The notes under the pieces were generated by a model. That model had not been told where the DNA came from and made no database searches. It saw only the letters and a program-made list of their open reading frames with translations. 64,000 nt of DNA from an uncultured Peptostreptococcus sp. (GTDB lineage: Bacteria > Bacillota > Clostridia > Peptostreptococcales > Peptostreptococcaceae). Each line of letters opens with the position of its first letter. The stretch's first letter is position 1. This document shows positions 17,890 through 25,416 of the stretch, piece by piece. A program made the translations under genes and the position numbers. The DNA is taken from NCBI GenBank assembly GCA_900759325.1, contig CAAEUW010000018.1, positions 56,869 to 120,868 on the forward strand. The letters are read 5' to 3'.

Positions 17890-18953
17890 TGAAGACAAAA
17901 AAGTTTAAATTTGGTCTTTCCAGATTTCTGGCTGGACATGACAGGAGGGAAAAACCAATCAATAATACCAGGAAGGCCCTAGCCTTTATTATCACCCTGA
18001 TCTTATTAGTTGTAGTATTTTTTATAGCGGCAACTTCCGGTAGCATAAATGTGGGCTTTGGCAAGCTCTTGAGAGGTCTGTTTGTAGAAATAGACCAAGA
18101 TGTAGTAGCTATATGGGACTTGAGGTTTCCTAGAATTGTAATATCCATTTTGGCTGGTGCAGCCATATCTGTATCGGGTGTCCTATTACAGGCAGTGATG
18201 AAAAACCCACTGACAGATCCAGGTATCATAGGTATATCATCGGCAGCTTCTCTCATGTCTGTCTTAGTAATAACTATGTTCCCAGCCCTATATTTCTCGA
18301 TTCCATTTTTCTCAGTAGTAGGTGGTCTTTTGGCCTACCTATTGATATATTCACTAGCCTGGGATGGTGGGGTGAATCCTGTGAAGCTGATACTAGTAGG
18401 TGTTGCCCTTAATATGACCTTTACAGGAATAAGTGAATTTTGCAAGGCCTTTGTAGGTGGTGGGGCCAACCTAAGCAAGGTCCAGTCGATTGTTGAAGGT
18501 AATATTACCCAGAGGACCTGGGCGGATGTAAATATGCTATTTTGGTATGTGCTAATAGGATTGATTCTAGCCTTCTGCCTGTACAAAAAGTGCGACCTAC
18601 TTTCCTTAGAGGACAAGACAGCCAGGGGACTGGGTGTAAATGTAGATAGGGATAGGTTTATAGTTGCCCTGATTGCTATTATCCTTGTAAGTATATCAAC
18701 TGCTATAGTCGGTGTTATTGGTTTTTTGGGGCTGATAGTACCTCATATGGCCAAGATGCTAGTGGGTAGTGAACATAAGATTAAGATACCTTATACTATG
18801 GTGCTGGGAGCCTTTGTATTCCTTTTATGCGATACAATAGGAAGAACTATGGTTGCTCCTTATGAAATACCAGCCTCTATCATGATGGCTATTATAGGTG
18901 GTCCATTCTTTATCTTCCTTCTAAAGCATGGAGGTGATAGCTATGGAAGTTAG
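17889..18953 (+). CDS. FecCD-type ABC transporter permease (HtsB-like)
   Basis: A 354-aa polytopic permease of the iron/haem/B12 family (BtuC/FecCD fold, about ten helices). Diagnostic blocks include LRFPRIVISILAGAAISVSG, the MKNPLTDPGIIGISSAA motif and, near the C-terminus, GFLGLIVPHMAKMLVG. The GTG start overlaps the last base of the preceding stop codon. It partners the ATPase that follows and the binding lipoprotein that precedes it. Confidence 0.92.
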   Translation: MKTKKFKFGLSRFLAGHDRREKPINNTRKALAFIITLILLVVVFFIAATSGSINVGFGKLLRGLFVEIDQDVVAIWDLRFPRIVISILAGAAISVSGVLLQAVMKNPLTDPGIIGISSAASLMSVLVITMFPALYFSIPFFSVVGGLLAYLLIYSLAWDGGVNPVKLILVGVALNMTFTGISEFCKAFVGGGANLSKVQSIVEGNITQRTWADVNMLFWYVLIGLILAFCLYKKCDLLSLEDKTARGLGVNVDRDRFIVALIAIILVSISTAIVGVIGFLGLIVPHMAKMLVGSEHKIKIPYTMVLGAFVFLLCDTIGRTMVAPYEIPASIMMAIIGGPFFIFLLKHGGDSYGS

Positions 18954-19707
18954 AAATCTTACATTCTCCTACACTGAGGGTGGGAAGATAATTTTAAATG
19001 ATATATCCTTTAAGATAAAAGAGGGGAGTATAACCTCTATACTTGGGGCAAATGGGTGCGGTAAGTCTACCTTATTTGACCTAATGACAAAGAACCTAAA
19101 GGTAAATTCGGGCCAGATTCTCCTAAATGGTAGGAATATAGAATCCATGTCCCAGAAGGAATTTGCCAGAAAGGTAGCCATAATCCACCAGTACAATAGG
19201 GTGTCAAACGACATTACGGTAAGGCAGTTGGTTAGTTATGGAAGGACTCCCTACCAGGTAATGATGAAGAGGCATGATGACGAGGATGAGAGGATGATAA
19301 ACTGGGCCATAGAAGCTACTAACCTGGTAGATATACAGGATAGGACAGTAAATTCACTTTCAGGTGGACAAAAGCAGAGAGCCTGGATAGCCATGGCCCT
19401 AGCCCAGGGAACAAAGTTCCTCTTCCTGGATGAACCAACTACCTATCTTGATATAAGGTACCAGCTGGAGGTTTTACAGTTGATAGAAAGGCTGAATAAG
19501 GATTTGGGCATGACTATAGTCATGGTCTTACACGATATCAATCAGGCGATGTACTATAGTGATAGGATTATAGGCCTAAAGGATGGTAATATACTAGTTC
19601 AAGGAGATCCAGACAAGGTTATATCATCCTATTCAGTAGAGCAGATGTTCGGTGTCAAACTTGATATAATTGAGGTTGATAATAAAAAGCTAATATTAAC
19701 TATTTAA
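18943..19707 (+). CDS. Iron/haem ABC transporter ATPase (HtsC-like)
   Basis: A 254-aa nucleotide-binding subunit of the FecE/BtuD type. Walker A is GANGCGKST, the ABC signature LSGGQKQRAWIAMAL, Walker B FLFLDEPTTYLD and the switch His VLHDINQAMYYSD. I chose ATG 18943 because GGAGGTGA is five bases upstream; the earlier ATG at 18928 has no site of its own. The gene overlaps the permease 3' end by 11 bases, so the three transporter genes are tightly coupled. Confidence 0.92.
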   Translation: MEVRNLTFSYTEGGKIILNDISFKIKEGSITSILGANGCGKSTLFDLMTKNLKVNSGQILLNGRNIESMSQKEFARKVAIIHQYNRVSNDITVRQLVSYGRTPYQVMMKRHDDEDERMINWAIEATNLVDIQDRTVNSLSGGQKQRAWIAMALAQGTKFLFLDEPTTYLDIRYQLEVLQLIERLNKDLGMTIVMVLHDINQAMYYSDRIIGLKDGNILVQGDPDKVISSYSVEQMFGVKLDIIEVDNKKLILTI

Positions 19708-19796
19708 AAAAGATATTCATAGTATATAGCATTTTTAAATATTTTGTTGTATACTAATATTGATAGGATTAAATATAGTTCTCATTATAAATATGG

Positions 19797-19817
19797 TATC
19801 ATTGTTATAATATGATA
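19797..19817 (+). promoter_or_regulatory. Extended -10 promoter framed by an inverted repeat
   Basis: TGTTATAAT (extended -10 at 19803-19811) lies between TATCAT and ATGATA, a perfect 6-bp inverted repeat, about 50 bases before the NEAT-CWB2 start. This arrangement could be an operator for an iron or haem regulator, but it does not match the standard Fur box well. Confidence 0.5.
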
Positions 19818-19861
19818 TAGATTTGAGTAATTTTTAATTTAAATATATTTGGAGGTAAAGT

Positions 19862-21325
19862 ATGAAGAATATGACTAAAAAATTTGCAACAGTTATGGTG
19901 GCAGCGACTGCTGTTACAGCTATAGCACCAACATTGGTAAATGCAGAGGAGGCCGTTGAATATAAGGTTCCAGTTCAGATGAAGCATGCCCATGAAGACA
20001 AGGATTCTATGGGTAATGCAGCCTTAGACCACACAGCTAAGGTAATTGAAAAGGACGGAAAGACTGAAATATACATAAACGTTAAGGGTCTTTCATTCAT
20101 GGGTCTATTTGGTCACCTTTGGGGTATGAATGTATATGAAAATGGTTTAGGAAGTGCAAAGTCTCCAGTTACAGTGGCAAAGACTTATACTGACAAGGAC
20201 CTAGAAGGTAAGACTAGGGAATTCCCTCAGACTTTAAAGATAGTAAGAAATTCAACTAAGGAAGACAAGGTTTATATAAATGTTGAAGTTGATGCAATGG
20301 ATGCAATTTCAAGTGGTGGAGCAAGTACTTATGCAAGTACTATAAAGGGTAAGGGTGCCCAGGATGCCATCCTGATGCTAGACTACTCAAAGGCAGAAAA
20401 GGTAACTCCAGATCCTGTTAAGCCTGAAGAAAACAAGGATAACAAGACTAGGGATAGAATAGCAGGTGCAAGTAGGTATGCTACAGCAGCTAAGATTAGT
20501 TCAACTAACTATGACAAGGCCGAAGCAGTAATCCTAGCTAATGCCTATAAGGATGCAGACGCTCTTGCAGCAGCACCTCTTGCCGCTAGCATGTCAGCAC
20601 CTATACTATTAACTAAGGGAGATGCCATACCAGCTGAAACTATGACTGAAATAACTAGACTAGGTGCTAAGAAGGTGTATATAGCAGGTGGAGAAGGATC
20701 TGTAAGCGCAGGTGTTGCTGACCAGCTAAAGAAGGCGGGCATAGAAGTAGTAAGAATCAGTGGTGACAACAAGTACCAGACAGCTATAAAGATTGCTGAT
20801 ATGGTAAGGGCTACTGGTAACAAGGAAGAAGCTATTCTAGTAAATGGAACTAAGACAGCAGATGCCCTTTCAGTATCTGCCTTTGCAACTAAGATCAAGG
20901 CTCCAGTCCTATTAACTGGTGCAACTAGCCTAAATGCTGATGTAGATGCGTCTCTAAAGGCTTGGAACCTAAAGAAGCTAACAGTAGTTGGTGGAGTAAA
21001 TAGTGTAGCTAAGTCTGTTGAAGATGCTGCTAAGGCCGAAGCCAAGGTTAGAATCAGTGGTGACAACAAGTATGCAACTTCTGTAGCTATAGCTAAGCAT
21101 GCCTATGCTAATCCTAAGTCTGTAATGGTTGCTAATGGTGTTAAGACAGCAGATGCCCTTGCAGCTGGTGCAGTAACAGCTAAGACTATGAGTCCAGTTG
21201 TCCTAGTTAATGGCAAGACAGTAGCTCCAGAATTAAAGACATACCTAGCAGGAACTGAAAAGATATCTGTAGTTGGTGGAGTAGACTCTATACCAGATGC
21301 TTTGATGAACCTTCTAGGCAAGTAG
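19862..21325 (+). CDS. NEAT-like domain cell-wall protein with three CWB2 repeats
   Basis: A 487-aa exported protein. A signal peptide (to about residue 28, LVNA) is followed by a NEAT-like domain at about 33-177 with DSMGNAAL and FMGLFGHLWGMNVYE, then a short charged linker and three CWB2 repeats at about 199-295, 296-390 and 391-487. Each repeat begins with a RI(A/S)G...(R/K)Y.TA block. CWB2 triplets hold clostridial proteins non-covalently to wall polysaccharide, so this is probably an outer haem-capture protein feeding the membrane-anchored proteins of the neighbouring operon. GGAGG precedes the ATG. It has its own promoter and a strong terminator. Confidence 0.85.
   Translation: MKNMTKKFATVMVAATAVTAIAPTLVNAEEAVEYKVPVQMKHAHEDKDSMGNAALDHTAKVIEKDGKTEIYINVKGLSFMGLFGHLWGMNVYENGLGSAKSPVTVAKTYTDKDLEGKTREFPQTLKIVRNSTKEDKVYINVEVDAMDAISSGGASTYASTIKGKGAQDAILMLDYSKAEKVTPDPVKPEENKDNKTRDRIAGASRYATAAKISSTNYDKAEAVILANAYKDADALAAAPLAASMSAPILLTKGDAIPAETMTEITRLGAKKVYIAGGEGSVSAGVADQLKKAGIEVVRISGDNKYQTAIKIADMVRATGNKEEAILVNGTKTADALSVSAFATKIKAPVLLTGATSLNADVDASLKAWNLKKLTVVGGVNSVAKSVEDAAKAEAKVRISGDNKYATSVAIAKHAYANPKSVMVANGVKTADALAAGAVTAKTMSPVVLVNGKTVAPELKTYLAGTEKISVVGGVDSIPDALMNLLGK
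20753..21072 (+). repeat. Exact 23-bp direct repeat inside CWB2 repeats
   Basis: The 23 bases at 20753-20775 recur at 21050-21072, a 297-base (99-codon) period. They encode the conserved RISGDNKY start of the second and third CWB2 units, so the repeat is recent or conserved at the DNA level. Confidence 0.8.
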
Positions 21326-21394
21326 TTTTGTCCTAGCTAGACAGATGATTTAAAAGATAGACAAACATATTAAATTACATTAATTACATAGCTT

Positions 21395-21460
21395 ATAGCG
21401 CTGATGGATTGGGTTATTTGTATTATCGAGGATAACCCATGAAGTTGGCGTTATTTTTTT
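21395..21460 (+). terminator. Terminator of the NEAT-CWB2 gene
   Basis: TGGGTTAT/ATAACCCA is the core of a longer imperfect stem (ATAGCG... with ...GCGTTAT) ending in seven Ts. It is one of two hairpins in this 350-base gap; otherwise I see nothing coding there. Confidence 0.75.
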
Positions 21461-21566
21461 AAGATTACTTGGTCTAAGCATCATAAAAGTAGATCTCTAT
21501 TTTAGGTTTAGTAAATGGGATAAATAAAGGGTGGAATGAATAAATTAAAGGAGTAGATGAAACTAA

Positions 21567-21606
21567 AAAGAGTCCAGTATTATCTCACTATAATACTGGA
21601 CTCTTT
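21567..21606. terminator. Bidirectional terminator, perfect 17-bp stem
   Basis: Left arm 21567-21583 and right arm 21590-21606 are exactly complementary around a six-base loop, with an A-run on the left and Ts on the right. It terminates htpG on the minus strand and any read-through from the + strand. Confidence 0.9.
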
Positions 21607-21679
21607 ACTAGTATTCTGTTTTCTTGATTGGCTAGTCTACATAAAATATATATTTATTAGCTAACATTCAATAGAAGAT

Positions 21680-23656
21680 TTATTTTTCAAGTTCAACAAT
21701 CATGGCCATTAGTTTGTTAGTCCTATCTATATAGTCATTAAGCTGGTCTGGCTTTAATTCCTTATTAGACAACATGGCTAGGTCGGCTATCTGCTGACAC
21801 ATTAGTTCAACCATACCCTTCTTGTCGGCCTGGTCTGCAAAGCCTACAAGCTTTTTGATTATAGGGGACTTCCTATTTATCAATAGACCCTGCTGTTCAT
21901 CAAAGTTAAGGCCTTCTAGACCCATGGCCTGGAACTGGTCCTTCATATGGGCCATACGTATACTTTGCTCATCCACTACCACCATGGCTGACAGGTTGGA
22001 GTCCTTGAAGCTTTCAACCTTATAGGATGCTAGCTTCTGGCCCAAGATGTCCTGGAATAGGCTAATAATTTTTTCATCATCTGCCTTGTCCTCATCATCG
22101 TCAGAATTTAGGACCTTGGATATGTCTGAGTCAATTCTGGCAAACTTAAGTATTTCTTCCTGGTTTTCTGGATTTTTATCCATATTTTCTACATATTCTA
22201 TTAGCCCCATAAATGGTGTATCAAGGCTATTATCAAGTATTAGGGCATTTAGACCATTTTCCTTAAACTGCTTGATATACTGGGCCTGTTGGTTTTCGTC
22301 AGTTACATAGTAGATAGTCTTATCCTGGTTGTCTGCCAGGTATTCCTTTAGGTTTATGTGTCTACCATCTATAGTCTTGTATAGGATTACATCCTTGATC
22401 TTGTCATAGAACTTGTCATCCTTTAGACAGCCAAACTTGATAAATACCTGGATGTCATCCCAGAACTTATCATAGCTTTCTCTTTCAGTATTGTATAGGG
22501 ATTTAAGCTTGTCGGCAACCTTCTTAACTATATGCTTAGAAATCTTGCTGACATCCCTGTCATTCTGTAGGAAGCTCCTTGAAACATTTAGTGGCAGGTC
22601 AGGGCAATCTATTACACCCTTTAATAGAAGTAGGAATTCTGGTATTACCTCCTTGATATTGTCAGCTACAAATACCTGGTTGTTGTATAGCTTTACCTGG
22701 CCCTCAACTAGTTCAAATTCATTTTTAAGTTTTGGGAAGTATAGGATACCCTTTAGGTTGAAGGGAAAGTCTACATTTAGGTGGATCCAGAAAAGTGGTT
22801 CATCATTGGTCTGGAAAACCTCCTTGTAGAAGGCCTTGTAGTCATCCTCAGTACAGTCCTTAGGTGACCTTATCCATAGGGGTTGGGTATTGTTTATCGG
22901 CCTTTTTTCCACTGGAGTTTCAACATCTATTGGCTCAGGAGTCTGACCGTTTTTTATAGCCTCGTCATACTTTTCCTGAGACTCCTGGGCCCTTCTAACC
23001 CTTTCTTCTGCCAGTCTTTTTTCTTCATCTGCATCCTCAAGGTATATTTCAGTCGGTAGGAAGTAGCAGTACTTATTAAGGATTTCCCTAATCTTGTAGG
23101 CGTATAAGAAGTCTTCATTGTCTGCAGATATTGTCAAAGTGATGCTTGTACCGTGTTCCTTCCTATCTCCCTGGCTTATTTCAAATTCCATACCATCCTC
23201 AGATACCCACTTAACTGGCTGGGCCCCATCCTTGTAGGAAAGTGTGTCTATCTCTACCTTGTCTGCTACCATGAAGGCAGAATAAAATCCAAGACCAAAG
23301 TGGCCTATGATATCATTTGATTCATCTATTTTGTCCTTGTACTTGTTTACAAATTCTTCAGCTCCAGAAAAGGCTACCTGGTTAATGTATTTCTTGATTT
23401 CATCTAAGTCCATACCGATACCATTGTCGTTAAAGGTAAGGGTCCTATTTTCCTTGTCAACCCTTACTATAACCCTGTAGTCATCCCTTAGGCTTGCTTC
23501 ACCTATACTGGCTAGTCTTTTATGCTTGGCTATGGCATCACAACCATTACTCACTAATTCTCTTACAAATATATCCTTATCAGAGTACAACCATTTTTTA
23601 ATTATTGGAAAAATATTCTCTGAGTGGATAGATACTTTACCCTTTTCAGTAGTCAT
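21680..23656 (-). CDS. htpG: Molecular chaperone HtpG (HSP90)
   Basis: ATP-dependent cytosolic chaperone, 658 aa. The N-terminal GHKL ATPase domain shows FVRELVSNGCDAI, DNGIGM and GHFGLGFYSAFMVADKV. The middle domain contains the catalytic Arg loop PLNVSRSFLQND, and the dimerisation domain is C-terminal. A charged insert with a Glu-rich stretch sits at about residues 205-245 between the N and middle domains, which is longer than in E. coli HtpG. AGAGGAGG precedes the ATG on the minus strand. A CIRCE operator overlapping the promoter indicates HrcA control. Confidence 0.95.
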   Translation of the reverse strand: MTTEKGKVSIHSENIFPIIKKWLYSDKDIFVRELVSNGCDAIAKHKRLASIGEASLRDDYRVIVRVDKENRTLTFNDNGIGMDLDEIKKYINQVAFSGAEEFVNKYKDKIDESNDIIGHFGLGFYSAFMVADKVEIDTLSYKDGAQPVKWVSEDGMEFEISQGDRKEHGTSITLTISADNEDFLYAYKIREILNKYCYFLPTEIYLEDADEEKRLAEERVRRAQESQEKYDEAIKNGQTPEPIDVETPVEKRPINNTQPLWIRSPKDCTEDDYKAFYKEVFQTNDEPLFWIHLNVDFPFNLKGILYFPKLKNEFELVEGQVKLYNNQVFVADNIKEVIPEFLLLLKGVIDCPDLPLNVSRSFLQNDRDVSKISKHIVKKVADKLKSLYNTERESYDKFWDDIQVFIKFGCLKDDKFYDKIKDVILYKTIDGRHINLKEYLADNQDKTIYYVTDENQQAQYIKQFKENGLNALILDNSLDTPFMGLIEYVENMDKNPENQEEILKFARIDSDISKVLNSDDDEDKADDEKIISLFQDILGQKLASYKVESFKDSNLSAMVVVDEQSIRMAHMKDQFQAMGLEGLNFDEQQGLLINRKSPIIKKLVGFADQADKKGMVELMCQQIADLAMLSNKELKPDQLNDYIDRTNKLMAMIVELEK

Positions 23657-23696
23657 ATTAATGCCTCCTCTTATCTTTAATTATTATTACAGATAA

Positions 23697-23739
23697 ATTC
23701 TACCACTTTTTGTTATCACTGTCAATTGTTGAGTGCTAA
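23697..23739 (-). promoter_or_regulatory. htpG promoter overlapped by CIRCE (HrcA) operator
   Basis: On the minus strand TTAGCACTC-N9-CAGTGATAA (23713-23739) matches the CIRCE consensus TTAGCACTC-N9-GAGTGCTAA at 16 of 18 arm positions. Inside it lies a perfect -35 TTGACA (23720-23725), followed at 17 bases by -10 TAGAAT (23697-23702). HrcA bound here would block RNA polymerase. Confidence 0.88.
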
Positions 23740-23835
23740 AAACTGTCAAAATTAGAAATACTAAGGATTTATAATTGTAGACTATGTATTTTTTAATGGG
23801 AAATCTAAAAATTTTAAGCTTGATTTATAGTGAAT

Positions 23836-23866
23836 TTGTCAAGAGTGGAGATTTTTTTGGTATAAT
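23836..23866 (+). promoter_or_regulatory. Promoter of fchA-folD
   Basis: TGGTATAAT extended -10 (23858-23866) with an upstream TTGTCA at 23836; the 19-base spacing is loose but tolerable with an extended -10. Confidence 0.6.
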
Positions 23867-23896
23867 ATATGGGAGAAAAATATTTTGGAGGACTTA

Positions 23897-24532
23897 ATGG
23901 AAAAAAAATACTTAGATTTCAGTTTAGAGGAATTTGCCCAGGACCTTGGGTCAAAAAAATCAATGCCTGGTGGGGGTAGTGTGGCAGCCTATGCCCTAAA
24001 TCTTGCCAATGGTTTGGCTTCTATGGTGGCAAATTTTACAAGTGGTAAGAAAAAGTATGCGGCCTATCAGGCTGATATAGAGAGAATATTAGAGGAGTGT
24101 CAAGTCTTTCATAGGGAGTCTATGAACATGGTGGACAGGGATGCAGAGGCCTTTTTGCCACTTGCAGCAGTCTACAAGATGCCTAGTGAAACAGATGAAG
24201 AAAAGGTAGCTAAGCATGCCCAAATGCAACTCTGTTTAAAAAGGGCAGCAGGTGTTCCCCTGGACCTTTTGCGTTTATCTAAGAGGGTATTAGACCTTCA
24301 TGAGGACCTATTAGAAAAGGGGTCTGTCATGCTACTAAGTGATGTTGGGGTTGGAGTGGCTATGCTTAGGTCAGCAGCCTTGAGTGCCAGGATAAATGTA
24401 ATGATAAATATAAAGTACCTTGATGATAGGGACTTTATTGTAAGGACAAGCCAGGAGGTAGAGGACCTAGTTGCTGATATAGTAAAGAGGTCAGACTACA
24501 TATATGAAGAGGTATTTAGGAGGTTAAGATAA
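23897..24532 (+). CDS. fchA: Formimidoyltetrahydrofolate cyclodeaminase-family protein
   Basis: A 211-aa protein of the FTCD-C/FchA family, which converts 5-formimino-THF to 5,10-methenyl-THF with ammonia release. The N-terminal signature is MPGGGSVAAYALNLA, and the remainder is helical with ALSARINVMINIKYL near the C-terminus. ATG 23897 is preceded by TTGGAGG; the in-frame TTG at 23885 lies in the ribosome site and is rejected. It abuts folD, which processes the methenyl-THF product, so the pair channels one-carbon units. No formimidoyltransferase or histidine-degradation genes are adjacent. Confidence 0.85.
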   Translation: MEKKYLDFSLEEFAQDLGSKKSMPGGGSVAAYALNLANGLASMVANFTSGKKKYAAYQADIERILEECQVFHRESMNMVDRDAEAFLPLAAVYKMPSETDEEKVAKHAQMQLCLKRAAGVPLDLLRLSKRVLDLHEDLLEKGSVMLLSDVGVGVAMLRSAALSARINVMINIKYLDDRDFIVRTSQEVEDLVADIVKRSDYIYEEVFRRLR

Positions 24533-25390
24533 GTGGAAGATAAATTGTTAAGAGGAAAGCCAGTTGCTGATGCACTGACGGACGATATAATAGATAAGGT
24601 CAGCAGGCTAAATGACCAGGGAATATTCCCAAAGCTAGCCATGCTGAAGGTTGGTAATAAGGCAGATGACGCTTCCTACCAAAAGGGGGCAACAAGCAGG
24701 TGTGCTAAGTGTGGTATTGAAACACAAGTGGTTGAGTTGGATGAAGACTGTAGCCAGGATGAATATCTTGCTGCCCTAGAGGGCTTGAACAAGGATGAGT
24801 CTGTACATGGGATCCTATGTTTTAGACCCCTTCCTGCCCATATTGACGAGGAGATAGTCAAGTATTATATAGATGATAGGAAGGATGTAGACTGCTTTTC
24901 ACCCCTTAGCTTAGCCAAGATTATATCTGGTGATAAGAGGGGATTTGCACCATGTACTCCTATGGGGGTTATAGAAATTTTAAAGTACTATAATGTGGAC
25001 CTAAAGGGCAAGAATGTGACTGTACTAGGAAGGTCTATGGTAGTAGGTAAGCCCCTATCAATGCTTCTTTTGAACAGGGATTCTACTGTTACTATATGTC
25101 ATTCAAGGTCAAAGGACCTAGAAAATATTGTCAAGGGGTCTGATATCCTAGTCTCTTGTATGGGTAGGGCCAAGGCAGTTGACAAGTCCTTTATAAAGGA
25201 GGGGGCAGTAGTAATTGACGTTGGAATTAACTTTGATAATGATGGCAATATGTGTGGAGATGTTGATACTGATGATGTACTTGACAGGGTATCACATATT
25301 ACGCCAGTTCCAGGAGGAGTAGGGTCTGTAACTAGCTCTATATTGGCAAGACATACCTTGAGGGCCTGTATCCAACTACATGACCTTTAA
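24533..25390 (+). CDS. folD: Methylenetetrahydrofolate dehydrogenase / methenyltetrahydrofolate cyclohydrolase
   Basis: Bifunctional enzyme interconverting 5,10-methylene-, methenyl- and 10-formyl-THF. The 285-aa protein shows the FolD blocks: GRSMVVGKPLSMLLL for NADP binding, CTPMGVIEIL, and the C-terminal PGGVGSVTSSILARHT, where most homologues have PGGVGPMT. The substrate segment KVGNKADDASYQKGATSR replaces the usual VG..PAS..YV.xK; the Lys (KGA) is present. The GTG start follows the fchA stop immediately, with AGGAGG nine bases upstream. Confidence 0.92.
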   Translation: MEDKLLRGKPVADALTDDIIDKVSRLNDQGIFPKLAMLKVGNKADDASYQKGATSRCAKCGIETQVVELDEDCSQDEYLAALEGLNKDESVHGILCFRPLPAHIDEEIVKYYIDDRKDVDCFSPLSLAKIISGDKRGFAPCTPMGVIEILKYYNVDLKGKNVTVLGRSMVVGKPLSMLLLNRDSTVTICHSRSKDLENIVKGSDILVSCMGRAKAVDKSFIKEGAVVIDVGINFDNDGNMCGDVDTDDVLDRVSHITPVPGGVGSVTSSILARHTLRACIQLHDL

Positions 25391-25416
25391 AGTATGATTT
25401 TTGAGGGGGGTTTTTA

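Noticed and set aside
20753..21072. Direct repeats considered as CRISPR
   Set aside because: Only two copies, 297 bases apart and within a coding repeat; no spacer pattern or cas genes.
20545..21321. Minus-strand Ala/Ser-rich open frames opposite the CWB2 repeats
   Set aside because: Shadows of the repeat codons; the plus-strand gene has signal peptide, domains and ribosome site.
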